From contig ASZN01000005.1 in the NCBI GenBank assembly GCA_000406005.1, forward strand, positions 121,776 to 185,775: DNA of 64,000 nt, given 5' to 3'. Made by a program: the position numbers and the translations under genes. The notes below the pieces were generated by a model. It was not told the origin of the DNA and searched no databases. It saw nothing but the letters and a program-made list of their open reading frames with translations. The stretch comes from Candidatus Poribacteria bacterium WGA-3G (GTDB taxonomy: Bacteria > Poribacteria > WGA-4E > WGA-3G). Within the stretch, counting starts at the first letter, position 1; each line of letters starts with the position of its first letter. Below are positions 35,925 to 44,559 of this stretch, piece by piece.

Positions 35925-38900
35925 TTATTTCCTTACTAACATTTTCCGCGTGGCTTCAAAATCGCCTGCTGAGAATGTATAGAAATAGAGACCGCTCGCG
36001 ACTTTCTCGCCTTGCGCGTTCGTGCCATCCCAATACGCCGCACGGCTCTTGCTACGATAGATACCTGCAGCTCTGTGCCCCAAAACCAAACGCCGCACCA
36101 AAGTACCATCCACAGTATAGATACGCAGCGTCACCTCCGTAGGTTCCGCCAATTCGTACGGTATCCACGTTTCCGGGTTAAACGGGTTCGGATAATTCGT
36201 CAGCACTGCCGTTTCCGCTGGCACTAACGCCGCCAAGAGCTGTTCCAGCCACGCAATTCCACGCGCCAAACGCGCGTCAAGGCGCGGCAGCCGGTATGCA
36301 TCTGCCAGCCACTGTTCAACTGTGGCACGCGAGGGTAACGCCGTAGCAGTCCCACGGAATGCTGAAGGCGCAGCTGCCGCGTCACCTAACGCACCCGCTA
36401 TCAAGACGAGGTCGGCAATGTTGACGACACCATCCCCGTTGACATCCGCATCCTGCTGACCCGTCTTCCCAAAGTTAGCGGACACCAACACCAGGTCTTG
36501 AACGTTCACCACGCCGTCGCCGTTGACATCCGCCGCTATATCGGGTACCTGTATGTTTTCAAACCCACGAATACCGACGAACATACTCCAATCCCCTTCC
36601 CATTGACTTACCTTTACAAGCAGCAGATTCTGTCCGCGCTTTAAATTCACTTGAAAGCTCGCACCAGAATTATATAGGTGCCTATTCGCAGCAGTTCTGT
36701 AAACCATTTCCCCGTTGAGCCAGATTTTGATGGCATCATCATAACCGACATACATCCTGCGTGTTCCATCGGTATCAGAGACCCACGAAAACAAGGCGTA
36801 AGCCGAATGGTCGTTCACATCGCCTTCTATCATCCCGATCCTGTTGAGACATTCATTGATATTATTGTTTTGGAGAGCAGAAATACGTCCGGGTGTCCAG
36901 ACGAAATTTCCGAACCTATCACCTGCGTTTGCCCCGTGGATTGCGACATCTGCTTCTGTGACAGTTCCGTTGCTGGCAGCGGCGAGCGAATCCACATCTA
37001 TGGAGCGCGCACCACCCTCGAACTGTATAGTAGGTGCGATCATCCAGAGCCAGGGTCCCGTGATTTCGCTTCGTGCATGAGCTTGGATATAAGGTGAAAA
37101 TCCAAATCGAATCCCTTTTGCCTGCAGCGCCGGGATGTGTCTATTTCTGGAGGGATCGTTCAACGGATTGCCCCACATAGATAAAGAGAGCCGCCCCGCT
37201 TCCGGGGTATCTACCGCCAAAAAGGGAGATATATCCGAGATATTATTATGATCAAAACGAAGCTCCAATGAATTCCGAGATGGAATCACTGAAGCGAGCT
37301 TAACGAGAGGTGCTACGTCCGAAATGTTGTTGTTGGAAAGATACAACCAACGGATCTGTGTCGGTTCGGCAAGAGGGGATATATCCGATATGTCGTTATT
37401 CTGAAGACCCAGCGAATAGAGCTCTTTGAGTTCGGCAAGAGCGGATATATCCGATATGTTGTTACTACCAAGGTGTAAGTTCCTCAAGTTTTTGAGTTCG
37501 CTAAGAGGAGTTATATCCGAGATGTTGTTACCACCAAGATACAAACGGCGTAGTTGTGTCAAACCCGATAAGGGTGAAATATCTGATATTGAACCAGAAA
37601 GTCCCAATACACTGAGGTTGCTTGCGTATTCTATACCGGTGAGGTCTGTTATCTCTCCGGCGGAAAGTTCTATTAGATTAAACAGTGTCCGGGTCGTGAT
37701 AACCTCGCCAATCTCTTTTCGGATTGCCGCTGCTAAATTGGGATCCGGTATTGAGACGGGTTGTTCAGGTAGTACAGAAGGAACATCGACTGTATAAGGC
37801 GCGCCTCCGATATTTCCATGCTTATCAACAACTGTCAGCCCTACACTGAACATCTGAGAGGATAAGGGGGAGATGACAAAATCGACAGTTTCGCTCGGAT
37901 TTCCGTTTAAAAGTTTACAAGCAATCAATCCAGGCACCTTGCGACCACTAAACGTTCCAATTTGATCAACTCCAGAAATCCGTGCTTGGTGAAGTCCCGC
38001 GGGTGCAGTTACATTAAAGCGGAGACGGATAGCATTCGGTGGATGTAGGAGAGGCGGTAACACCTCGATTGTAACGTCTCCATCAGCAGCAGTGCGCTCA
38101 GTGTTGAAGTAGCGGTGGACATCTAACCACTCCGCCGCGCATTGGGAGAGCATTCTCTGGCTTCCGTAAGACATTATATAACCAGCAGTGCCAAAAGGAG
38201 GATGGCGGAAATCGTGAGGTAAGCCAAAAGCGTGTCCAAGTTCATGGGCAACTGTTATGAAACTAATACAGGACACTTCTACATATCCGCTATGGCTATC
38301 GCCGTGCCCTTGACCGCATGGATGGCTCACCGTGTTGGGATTCAGATCCTCCACGAAGACAAGACGAATAATATTCTTTGATGAATCAAACCAATTAAAT
38401 TCTGGTACCGCCTTTTCTCCAAAAAATCTTCCGTTAACGTGATACACGAAGGCGTTCCCGTCCGCGTCGGTCTCAAACTGGAAGGTCTTCCTGCCGAAGC
38501 CGTAGATTTCCATCTGATCGGCGTAAAATTGTTGTACCTCCCACATCAAGTTTTTTATCTCTTCAAACGTTTCGGGGTCATGTTGAAGACCGGGCCCACG
38601 GAGATAGATGGGTCGTACGATATACGCTGACTCCGTCACGGTACTATCAAAGCTGACGTTCACACCGGCTGATTGTAGGTATGGAATATATTTATGGATA
38701 GCGGCAGTATTCAGGCGGTTGCCTTGTAGAAACAATCCTTGCCCGTTTTTTAAATGGACTAAGTTTGTCAAGGGCGACACATCCGATAACCAATTGTTCC
38801 TGAGGTCCAACGTTGTCAGTTGCGTTAATGCAAATAGGGGTAGCACATTTGCTATCATGTTGTCCTGCAGCGATAGACTCGTCAGATTAGCGGCATATTC

Positions 38901-40652
38901 CAACCCTGTGAGATCGTAGATGTTCATATTGTCTGCCGCCAACGTCCGCAGCTGCAACATATCCATGTGGGTTAGCACCTCACCGAAACGTGTGCCGAGG
39001 GTTTCCATTATCTTCGCTCGAAGGTTCGCATCGCGGACAATCACCGGTGGGCTGTCCGCGATGGTGATTGCTGTAAACAGTAGGGGTTCCGAGATATTCG
39101 GTGCACTTACCTCGACAGTTGTCGTACCGGGTGTTGCTTCCATCCGCAAATGTACCGATGCTCTACCGTAGAAGTCTGTTTCAACGGTAGTCGCGCTGAG
39201 TTCGCCTTCCCCAGCAGTGATAGTAAATGTCACCGGGACACCTGAAAACCGTCCGCGCCCCTGATCCAACACTTCCACGACAAACGGGAGTGGCAATGTC
39301 GAATTGACACCACCTTGTTGGGCATCTCCGAATATTTTCAGAAGTTTTTCTGGCATACGCTCCCAAAACGTCACGTTAATCCCTTTCGCTTGCATGGCCG
39401 GGATATGTGTGTTGATGGAGGTGTAATTCAGTGGATTGTTACTAAGAGACAACGCGTTGTAAAGGTACCCGGGCTGTTTCAGATTTATTAACCCGACCAA
39501 AGGTGATACATCCGATATGTTGTTACTCTGGAGAACCAAAGATGTAAGTTGTGTGAGTTCAGCGAGAGGTGATACATCCGATATGTTGTTATCCTGAAGA
39601 TTCAAAGAATTGAGTTGTATGAGTTCAGCGAGAGGTGATACATCCGAGATGTTGTTATCTTGAAGAGATATTCCTTCCAAGTTTTTGAGTTCAGCGAGAG
39701 GTGATACATCCGATATGTTGTTATCCTGAAGATTCAAAGAATTGAGTTGTATGAGTTCGGCAAGGGGCGATACATCCGATATGTTATTATTCTGAAGATT
39801 CAAAGAATTGAGTTGTATGAGTTCAGCGAGAGGTGATACATCCGAGATGTTGTTATTACGAAGATCCAACGAAACCAAGTTTTTGAATTCAGCGAGAAGT
39901 GATATGTCCGAGATGTTTTTATAGCTAAAAGTCAAATGTTCCAGACGTCCAGCGAAGGGTAAAAGTTCTGAAAGGTTTTTAGCATAAAGTAATATGTCCC
40001 ACGATAGCCTCAGTTTTGTCAGTCCAGCGAGAGGTGATATATCCGAGATGTTGTTACGATGAAGCCCCAATTGTTCCAGCTGTGTAAGTCCGGCAAGTGG
40101 GGATACATCCGAGATATTGTTATCGCCAAGAAGCAATGTCTCCAGTTTTTTTAGTTCGGCGAGAGGTGATATGTCCGATATGTTGTTATACTGAAGCCAC
40201 AATCGCTCCACTTGCGTGAGTTCGGCGAGAGGTGATATATCCGATATATTGTTATCAGGAAGATGCAACTGTCTCAAGTTTTTTAGTTCAGCGAGGGGTG
40301 ATATGTCCGATATGTTGTTATTACGAAGATGCAAATAATCCATTTGTGTAAGTTCGGCGAGGGGTGATATGTCCGATATGTTGTTATCACTAAGAAACAA
40401 ATTGTTGAGGTTTTGTGCGTATTCAAGCCCGGTCAAGTCTTCTATCTCGTAACCCTCGGCCCATAGAGTCGTAAGTTTCAACAGGTTGTGTGTCGTAATA
40501 GTGCCTACGCCAAGCTTGACTCGTATCACTGCTGCTAAATTCGGATCGGGGACGTTCACCACTTGCGGTTCATCCTGTTGCGCGCAGACGAAGCGTGGCA
40601 GTAAAAGCGTGCAGATAACCGTGAGGGTCAAAAATAGATATTTGATTTGCAT
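35925..40652 (-). CDS. Giant secreted LRR / metallopeptidase / dockerin protein
   Basis: About 1,575 residues. Order (rough): signal peptide 1-25; internalin-like leucine-rich repeats ~77-394 (NNISDISPLAEL units); bacterial Ig-like domain ~437-537; short LRR block ~575-650; zinc metallopeptidase with HELGHAFGLPH and the Met-turn YIMSYG near residue 800; LRR block ~1005-1155; a PA14-like region ~1275-1365; two dockerin-type calcium repeats DVNGDGVVNVQDL and DVNGDGVVNIADL ~1371-1416; a FlgD-Ig/Por-like tail ~1485-1575 (NYPNPFNPETWIPYELAEPT). The tail resembles type-IX-secretion sorting domains. The start at 40652 gives the signal peptide; 40688 is also open. Likely an extracellular adhesin-protease acting on host or matrix proteins. 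Confidence 0.85.
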   Translation of the reverse strand: MQIKYLFLTLTVICTLLLPRFVCAQQDEPQVVNVPDPNLAAVIRVKLGVGTITTHNLLKLTTLWAEGYEIEDLTGLEYAQNLNNLFLSDNNISDISPLAELTQMDYLHLRNNNISDISPLAELKNLRQLHLPDNNISDISPLAELTQVERLWLQYNNISDISPLAELKKLETLLLGDNNISDVSPLAGLTQLEQLGLHRNNISDISPLAGLTKLRLSWDILLYAKNLSELLPFAGRLEHLTFSYKNISDISLLAEFKNLVSLDLRNNNISDVSPLAELIQLNSLNLQNNNISDVSPLAELIQLNSLNLQDNNISDVSPLAELKNLEGISLQDNNISDVSPLAELIQLNSLNLQDNNISDVSPLAELTQLTSLVLQSNNISDVSPLVGLINLKQPGYLYNALSLSNNPLNYTSINTHIPAMQAKGINVTFWERMPEKLLKIFGDAQQGGVNSTLPLPFVVEVLDQGRGRFSGVPVTFTITAGEGELSATTVETDFYGRASVHLRMEATPGTTTVEVSAPNISEPLLFTAITIADSPPVIVRDANLRAKIMETLGTRFGEVLTHMDMLQLRTLAADNMNIYDLTGLEYAANLTSLSLQDNMIANVLPLFALTQLTTLDLRNNWLSDVSPLTNLVHLKNGQGLFLQGNRLNTAAIHKYIPYLQSAGVNVSFDSTVTESAYIVRPIYLRGPGLQHDPETFEEIKNLMWEVQQFYADQMEIYGFGRKTFQFETDADGNAFVYHVNGRFFGEKAVPEFNWFDSSKNIIRLVFVEDLNPNTVSHPCGQGHGDSHSGYVEVSCISFITVAHELGHAFGLPHDFRHPPFGTAGYIMSYGSQRMLSQCAAEWLDVHRYFNTERTAADGDVTIEVLPPLLHPPNAIRLRFNVTAPAGLHQARISGVDQIGTFSGRKVPGLIACKLLNGNPSETVDFVISPLSSQMFSVGLTVVDKHGNIGGAPYTVDVPSVLPEQPVSIPDPNLAAAIRKEIGEVITTRTLFNLIELSAGEITDLTGIEYASNLSVLGLSGSISDISPLSGLTQLRRLYLGGNNISDITPLSELKNLRNLHLGSNNISDISALAELKELYSLGLQNNDISDISPLAEPTQIRWLYLSNNNISDVAPLVKLASVIPSRNSLELRFDHNNISDISPFLAVDTPEAGRLSLSMWGNPLNDPSRNRHIPALQAKGIRFGFSPYIQAHARSEITGPWLWMIAPTIQFEGGARSIDVDSLAAASNGTVTEADVAIHGANAGDRFGNFVWTPGRISALQNNNINECLNRIGMIEGDVNDHSAYALFSWVSDTDGTRRMYVGYDDAIKIWLNGEMVYRTAANRHLYNSGASFQVNLKRGQNLLLVKVSQWEGDWSMFVGIRGFENIQVPDIAADVNGDGVVNVQDLVLVSANFGKTGQQDADVNGDGVVNIADLVLIAGALGDAAAAPSAFRGTATALPSRATVEQWLADAYRLPRLDARLARGIAWLEQLLAALVPAETAVLTNYPNPFNPETWIPYELAEPTEVTLRIYTVDGTLVRRLVLGHRAAGIYRSKSRAAYWDGTNAQGEKVASGLYFYTFSAGDFEATRKMLVRK
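39480..40400. repeat. Tandem 66-bp leucine-rich-repeat DNA
   Basis: The first LRR block is built of 66-bp units, and between about 39540 and 39860 several units are nearly identical at the DNA level (repeated GAGTTCAGCGAGAGGTGATA followed by ATCCGA). This indicates recent amplification and a potential for copy-number change. Confidence 0.8.
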
Positions 40653-40709
40653 ATAAGCTGCTCTATTTTTAGAGATGGTATCACCCATCAGACTGTTGTT
40701 CTTTAATCT

Positions 40710-41318
40710 TTAATTTTGGAGTTGCACCATATACAGAACGATGACCGTGTTACCGAGCGCAAGGACCGCGCCGACAACAGTTTGCAGAAGCGTGTGTCGT
40801 TTTCGGTAAACCCGTGCCCAAGAAATCAACGGCACTAACAGAAATAACCAGCCAAAGTGTGGGTTAACGAGCATCACAAGGACGGTAACGCAGCCGGTGG
40901 CAACGCTACTGTGAAAACTGATCTTCCAGATCGGCGTAATTGCCGAAAAAATAACACTGTTCGTAATATACGCGACACCCGCCCAAACGATTTCACGCGC
41001 CGCACCCAGCCGGTGCAATAGAACGGTCCCCACAATCATACTGATAAGCGTACAACATAAAGGTAGAAACCGATCTTCTCTATTCTGCAGATGGAGATCG
41101 CTGACTTTAGAAAGCCGCACCATTACGGCTATTGAAAGTGCAGGGATAACGGTAACAAATAGCACGACGATTGCTAACCAGCGGAGCGCGTTTTGCGGAT
41201 CTGCATGTTTGTAGACAACACCGGCAGCAGCCGCAATCGGCACCAAGAACGGACTAAAGAGCACAGAGGTACTCCATGCGATGCCTGCCGGTATCGTTGA
41301 TAAATTGCTACGCGCCAT
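40710..41318 (-). CDS. PAP2-like membrane phosphatase family protein
   Basis: A 202-residue protein with six likely membrane helices (SVLFSPFLVPIAAAAGVVY; LAIVVLFVTVIPALSIAV; others). Towards the C-terminus SFHSSVATGCVTVL and WARVYRKRHTLLQTVVGA resemble the two PAP2 active-site motifs (S-G-H and R-x5-H-x3-D), but the final Asp is replaced (Q-T-V), so activity is uncertain. It may handle lipid or polyprenyl phosphates. It begins 3 nt after the tandem peroxiredoxin gene and is probably in its operon. Confidence 0.6.
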   Translation of the reverse strand: MARSNLSTIPAGIAWSTSVLFSPFLVPIAAAAGVVYKHADPQNALRWLAIVVLFVTVIPALSIAVMVRLSKVSDLHLQNREDRFLPLCCTLISMIVGTVLLHRLGAAREIVWAGVAYITNSVIFSAITPIWKISFHSSVATGCVTVLVMLVNPHFGWLFLLVPLISWARVYRKRHTLLQTVVGAVLALGNTVIVLYMVQLQN

Positions 41319-41321
41319 CTA

Positions 41322-42335
41322 TTAATTTGATGATTCCAAGGCTTTGAAGAAATTGACGACATCTGTCCCGTGGGTAGCGGCGTTAACCTGCCGGTCAATC
41401 TCTATAATCTTCCCCGATTTATCAATGATGATGACTGAACGCGTGATGGCGCCATCTGGTGCATCCGTTGTTCCATATAGGAGTGAGAGATTACGTCCTG
41501 TGTCCATCAAAAGCGGGAAATTCAACTGATTTTCTTCTGAAAATTTCTGATGCGAATCTGCGTCGTTGTGCGTAATCCCGAAAATCTGTGCATCGTATTT
41601 TGCGAAATGACTCGACTCATCACGGAGCGAGCAAACTTGCGCCGTTCAGCCACGTCCGAAATCGCGCGGGTAGAACGATAGGACGACATTCTTTTTCTTT
41701 TCGAGTAACTCGCTCAGCTGATAGGTTTCGCCTGTACTATCTGTGGCAATGAAATCGGGGGCGGATTGTCCAACTTCTATCTTCGGTAGTACCTTCTTAA
41801 GCATGGCAACAACATCTTCACCGTGCGTTTTGACATTAACCTTCTTATCAATGGCGCGGATGTATCCCGCTTTGTCAATGATAAAGGTTGCCCGCTGTGA
41901 AGCGTTGAAACGCTCCATAATTCCGCTGTACTGGTTGCTTACCTCGAATTCCGTGTCCGCTAACAACGAAAACCCGAATTTCTGTTCCTCTCGAAACCGT
42001 TTATGTGAGTCAACGGAGTCAACACTAACACCGAACAGGACACTCCCTGTCGCTTCTATCTCGCTCAAATTATCCCGGAGCGAGCAAAGTTCGGTCGTTC
42101 AGCCACCTGTAAAATCTTTCGGATAGAACGCGAGGACGACGCTCTTTTTGCCGAGGTAGTCACTGAGATTTCGTTCGGTACCCGCTTCATCTGTCAATGT
42201 AAAATCTGGGGCAATCATCCCCACTTTTAGTGTGTTTGGAGCTGTCACTGCCTCCTCCCCTGATACTGTTGCAATCAAAATGGCTGTCATAACACCAACA
42301 GCCAAGATGCTGACATTAAACTTTTTTTGAAACAT
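41322..42335 (-). CDS. Tandem peroxiredoxin with two predicted selenocysteines
   Basis: Read through two in-frame TGA codons (42101-42099 and 41648-41646), this is one 337-residue protein: signal peptide (1-26, VSILAVGVMTAILIATVSG) and two BCP/AhpC-type peroxiredoxin domains (~38-180 and ~190-337). Domain 1 has FYPKDFTGG-U-TTELCSLRD, domain 2 FYPRDFGRG-U-TAQVCSLRD. In BCP the matching sequence has the peroxidatic Cys at U and a resolving Cys five residues later, kept here in both domains. Both domains end in a similar VN-x2-THG-x-DVV segment, so the gene arose by internal duplication. It would reduce peroxides through a selenenyl-sulfide. A perfect consensus promoter precedes it. Treating it as a pseudogene would require two stops at precisely equivalent catalytic positions. 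Confidence 0.85.
41611..41648 (-). promoter_or_regulatory. UGA codon plus SECIS-like hairpin, peroxiredoxin domain 2
   Basis: Minus strand: TGA (41648-41646), 14 nt, CTCGCTC (41631-41625), loop CGTGAT (41624-41619), then GAG (41618-41616), a bulged T (41615), CGAG (41614-41611). Seven base pairs with one bulge and G as second loop base. Confidence 0.65.
42060..42101 (-). promoter_or_regulatory. UGA codon plus SECIS-like hairpin, peroxiredoxin domain 1
   Basis: Minus strand: TGA (42101-42099), 14 nt, CTCGCTC (42084-42078), 11-nt loop CGGGATAATTT (42077-42067), GAGCGAG (42066-42060). A perfect 7-bp stem at exactly the same distance from the UGA as in domain 2. Confidence 0.7.
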
Positions 42336-42372
42336 AAAAAATCTGCCTCCATTCGTCCCTTAATTAAATGAT

Positions 42373-42401
42373 ATTATACGTTATTTTCTCCTGTCTGTCA
42401 A
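42373..42401 (-). promoter_or_regulatory. Perfect-consensus sigma-70 promoter of the peroxiredoxin gene
   Basis: Minus strand TTGACA (42401-42396), 17-nt spacer, TATAAT (42378-42373), about 40 nt before the start. Both hexamers match consensus fully, suggesting strong constitutive expression. Confidence 0.8.
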
Positions 42402-42412
42402 GCGAATCAGAT

Positions 42413-43294
42413 TTAGGACTTTGCAATGGCACCGTGTTCTTCAAGCCATACTTTCAGAGGAACATCTGTGTCCTTTGGTGAGAAGTGTCCGTTTGCGTTA
42501 GTGCCACCGCCGAGCAGTTGTTGCCGGATGGGATCGTTCCGCTCGAACATCTCCTTCGGGATCGTCATATTGTCCTTGCTTCGGAGCCAACGGTAGCCGT
42601 AGCCGTAGAAGAGTCCTTTACGCGTAATTTCGGAATCGTTCTCGCTCCGTGCGTGCCATATACGTCGATCAAAGAAAACGGCATCGCCGATTTTACAACA
42701 GACAGGTGTCGCACCTTCCGGCATTGAACCGTCCGCAGGACGCTCAAGTTTATCCCACAAGTGACTTCCCGGAATAACATAGAAATTCCCGCGTCCGATT
42801 TCGGAACAGTCGGATAGCCAGTAGACGACTTTGATGGAGAGACGCGGACGAGGTGAACTTTCGATCTCAACATTAACGCGTCCACTGTCTTGATGCCAAC
42901 CGAGGGGTGCCGGTTTACCGCGAACCGCCTCCGGACGTGGCGGCGTGACAATGAAGTGGCTGTGGTAGGAGTAGATGTTCCATCCCAGAATGCCCCAAAC
43001 CTTCGGGAACGTTTTATACCAGTCCAGAATATTGACGAAAATCTGGTCTCTGCCGAGGAAGTTTGGATAGAAAAAATTCTTGTGCGCAGTCAACTGGTTT
43101 TTGGTATGCGGGTCATAACCGGCATCGAGATGATCCTGATAGATGCTATCGACCCGTGCTTCGAGGCGTTCAACAAGGTCTAACGGGAGCACGTTTTCAA
43201 CGATGAAATATCCATCCTCATTTAGATTGTTGCGCTGTTCGTCTGTAATCTGATGTTGTAGATGGCGTTCATCAAGCATAGATTCGATCTCCAA
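42413..43294 (-). CDS. Phytanoyl-CoA dioxygenase (PhyH) family protein
   Basis: A 293-residue Fe(II)/2-oxoglutarate dioxygenase-like protein. The PhyH opening is LNEDGYFIVENVLPLDLVER; the metal HxD lies in LGWHQDSGRVNVE; VIPGSHLWDKLER and the distal His in IWHARSENDSEITRKGLFYG complete the site, with an Arg for 2-oxoglutarate. The core is intact. It sits just upstream of the peroxiredoxin promoter and downstream of a Gfo/Idh/MocA gene on the same strand (34-nt gap), so those two are probably co-transcribed. Substrate unknown. Confidence 0.87.
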   Translation of the reverse strand: MEIESMLDERHLQHQITDEQRNNLNEDGYFIVENVLPLDLVERLEARVDSIYQDHLDAGYDPHTKNQLTAHKNFFYPNFLGRDQIFVNILDWYKTFPKVWGILGWNIYSYHSHFIVTPPRPEAVRGKPAPLGWHQDSGRVNVEIESSPRPRLSIKVVYWLSDCSEIGRGNFYVIPGSHLWDKLERPADGSMPEGATPVCCKIGDAVFFDRRIWHARSENDSEITRKGLFYGYGYRWLRSKDNMTIPKEMFERNDPIRQQLLGGGTNANGHFSPKDTDVPLKVWLEEHGAIAKS

Positions 43295-43328
43295 TTCGTC
43301 TATATGTTTTGTCTCAGTACACGAAACA

Positions 43329-44282
43329 TTAATCCGGTAAAGGACCTTCTATCTGATCCACAAGGTGGATGGAATGAATTGCATCACGGAGGTCTGTGAG
43401 CGGGACTGTCCGATTGCGAACGCTGTCAACGAAGTGCTGGTGCATGGTTAGCACGCCTTCATAGCTCGGTTGGTCGCGCTCGTCTACACCATCGACTTCC
43501 CAACCGCCCATTAGACTTCTTTGGTTATCTTCATAAATTTCGATCTCTTCAGGGATTTTCATATAACAACCGATACCGACACCGTGCAATTCAGAGCGCA
43601 GCACACGTCCACCGGATGCCCGGCTTCCGAAAAGCACACCTGTGACGTTATTATCGAAACGGACGAAGGCGGTATAGAAGTTGCGTTGTTCTGCACCAAA
43701 AGTGTCGCGATGCGCCGTGACTTCCACCGGTTCGCCACCTGCCATATAGCGAAGTAAATCGACGACGTGACAGACATCGTTCCAGAGGGTCGTCGTAAAT
43801 TCCCGGTTCCCGCCCAACATCTGTTTGTTAAAGGTGGTGACGGCTAACGTCACGGGTCCCTTTTCTGCGACGCGGCGCATGGCTTCACGGGTAACAGCCG
43901 CATACCTGCGTTGAAACCCGACCATGCAGTAGACATCATTGGCGATTGCTGCCTCAAGTAATTGTTGCGTTTCGTCGCTGTTGGCACCCGGCGGTTTTTC
44001 AATAAACAGGTGCTTGCCGGCGTTCAGACAATCCAAAGCGGGTTGCAAAATCCACTTTTCGTTCATCACACAATAGACGACATCTAAATCTAAAGTATCC
44101 AACATCTTACGATGATCTGTGAACGTATGTGGGAACTCGTATTTCTGCGCGACTTGCGCGAGTTTCGCCGCATCAAGTTCACACGCACCGAGCATTTCAA
44201 CATCGTCTTCCAGACGGTTGACGCTCGGATAATGTGCACCCTGACTGCGTCCACCTGCACCGATAAATCCTGCTTTAAGCAT
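43329..44282 (-). CDS. Gfo/Idh/MocA family oxidoreductase
   Basis: A 317-residue NAD(P)-dependent dehydrogenase-like protein. The N-terminal Rossmann fold opens LKAGFIGAGGRSQGAHYPSV; the family motif EKPPG is in GKHLFIEKPPGANSDE; the second domain has GFQRRYAAVTREAM. Such enzymes oxidise or reduce sugars and cyclitols; the substrate is unknown. The start at 44282 follows GGAGAGGAG; an extra 22 upstream codons are not needed. A promoter lies at 44339-44367. The PhyH gene follows. Confidence 0.9.
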   Translation of the reverse strand: MLKAGFIGAGGRSQGAHYPSVNRLEDDVEMLGACELDAAKLAQVAQKYEFPHTFTDHRKMLDTLDLDVVYCVMNEKWILQPALDCLNAGKHLFIEKPPGANSDETQQLLEAAIANDVYCMVGFQRRYAAVTREAMRRVAEKGPVTLAVTTFNKQMLGGNREFTTTLWNDVCHVVDLLRYMAGGEPVEVTAHRDTFGAEQRNFYTAFVRFDNNVTGVLFGSRASGGRVLRSELHGVGIGCYMKIPEEIEIYEDNQRSLMGGWEVDGVDERDQPSYEGVLTMHQHFVDSVRNRTVPLTDLRDAIHSIHLVDQIEGPLPD

Positions 44283-44338
44283 TGGGAAGCTCCTCTCCGT
44301 CTCAGTATTCGTTAAATCATATTCACGAAAGTATCCAT

Positions 44339-44367
44339 ACTTTACCACAAGGGCGTGCCAATTTCAA
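44339..44367 (-). promoter_or_regulatory. Sigma-70-type promoter
   Basis: Minus strand TTGAAA (44367-44362), 17-nt spacer, TAAAGT (44344-44339), upstream of the Gfo/Idh/MocA gene. Confidence 0.6.
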
Positions 44368-44559
44368 GAAAATTTTTCAGAGTTTCGATTGTAAGCAAAC
44401 GCTGCGAAATATCTCTAAATTGACACCTATGGTCTAAAAATTTGAATTCTCTTAACATTTTGTGGTATTCTTAAAACTACATTGAATTTTTTCAGGTAGT
44501 CGAAACGTTCTCTGTTCGTAGAACAGTTTGAAACTGAAACGATTGAAAAGGAGAGACGC

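Noticed and set aside
39480..40400. CRISPR array
   Set aside because: The regular 66-bp repeats are in-frame leucine-rich-repeat codons without unique spacers; no CRISPR was seen anywhere in the window.
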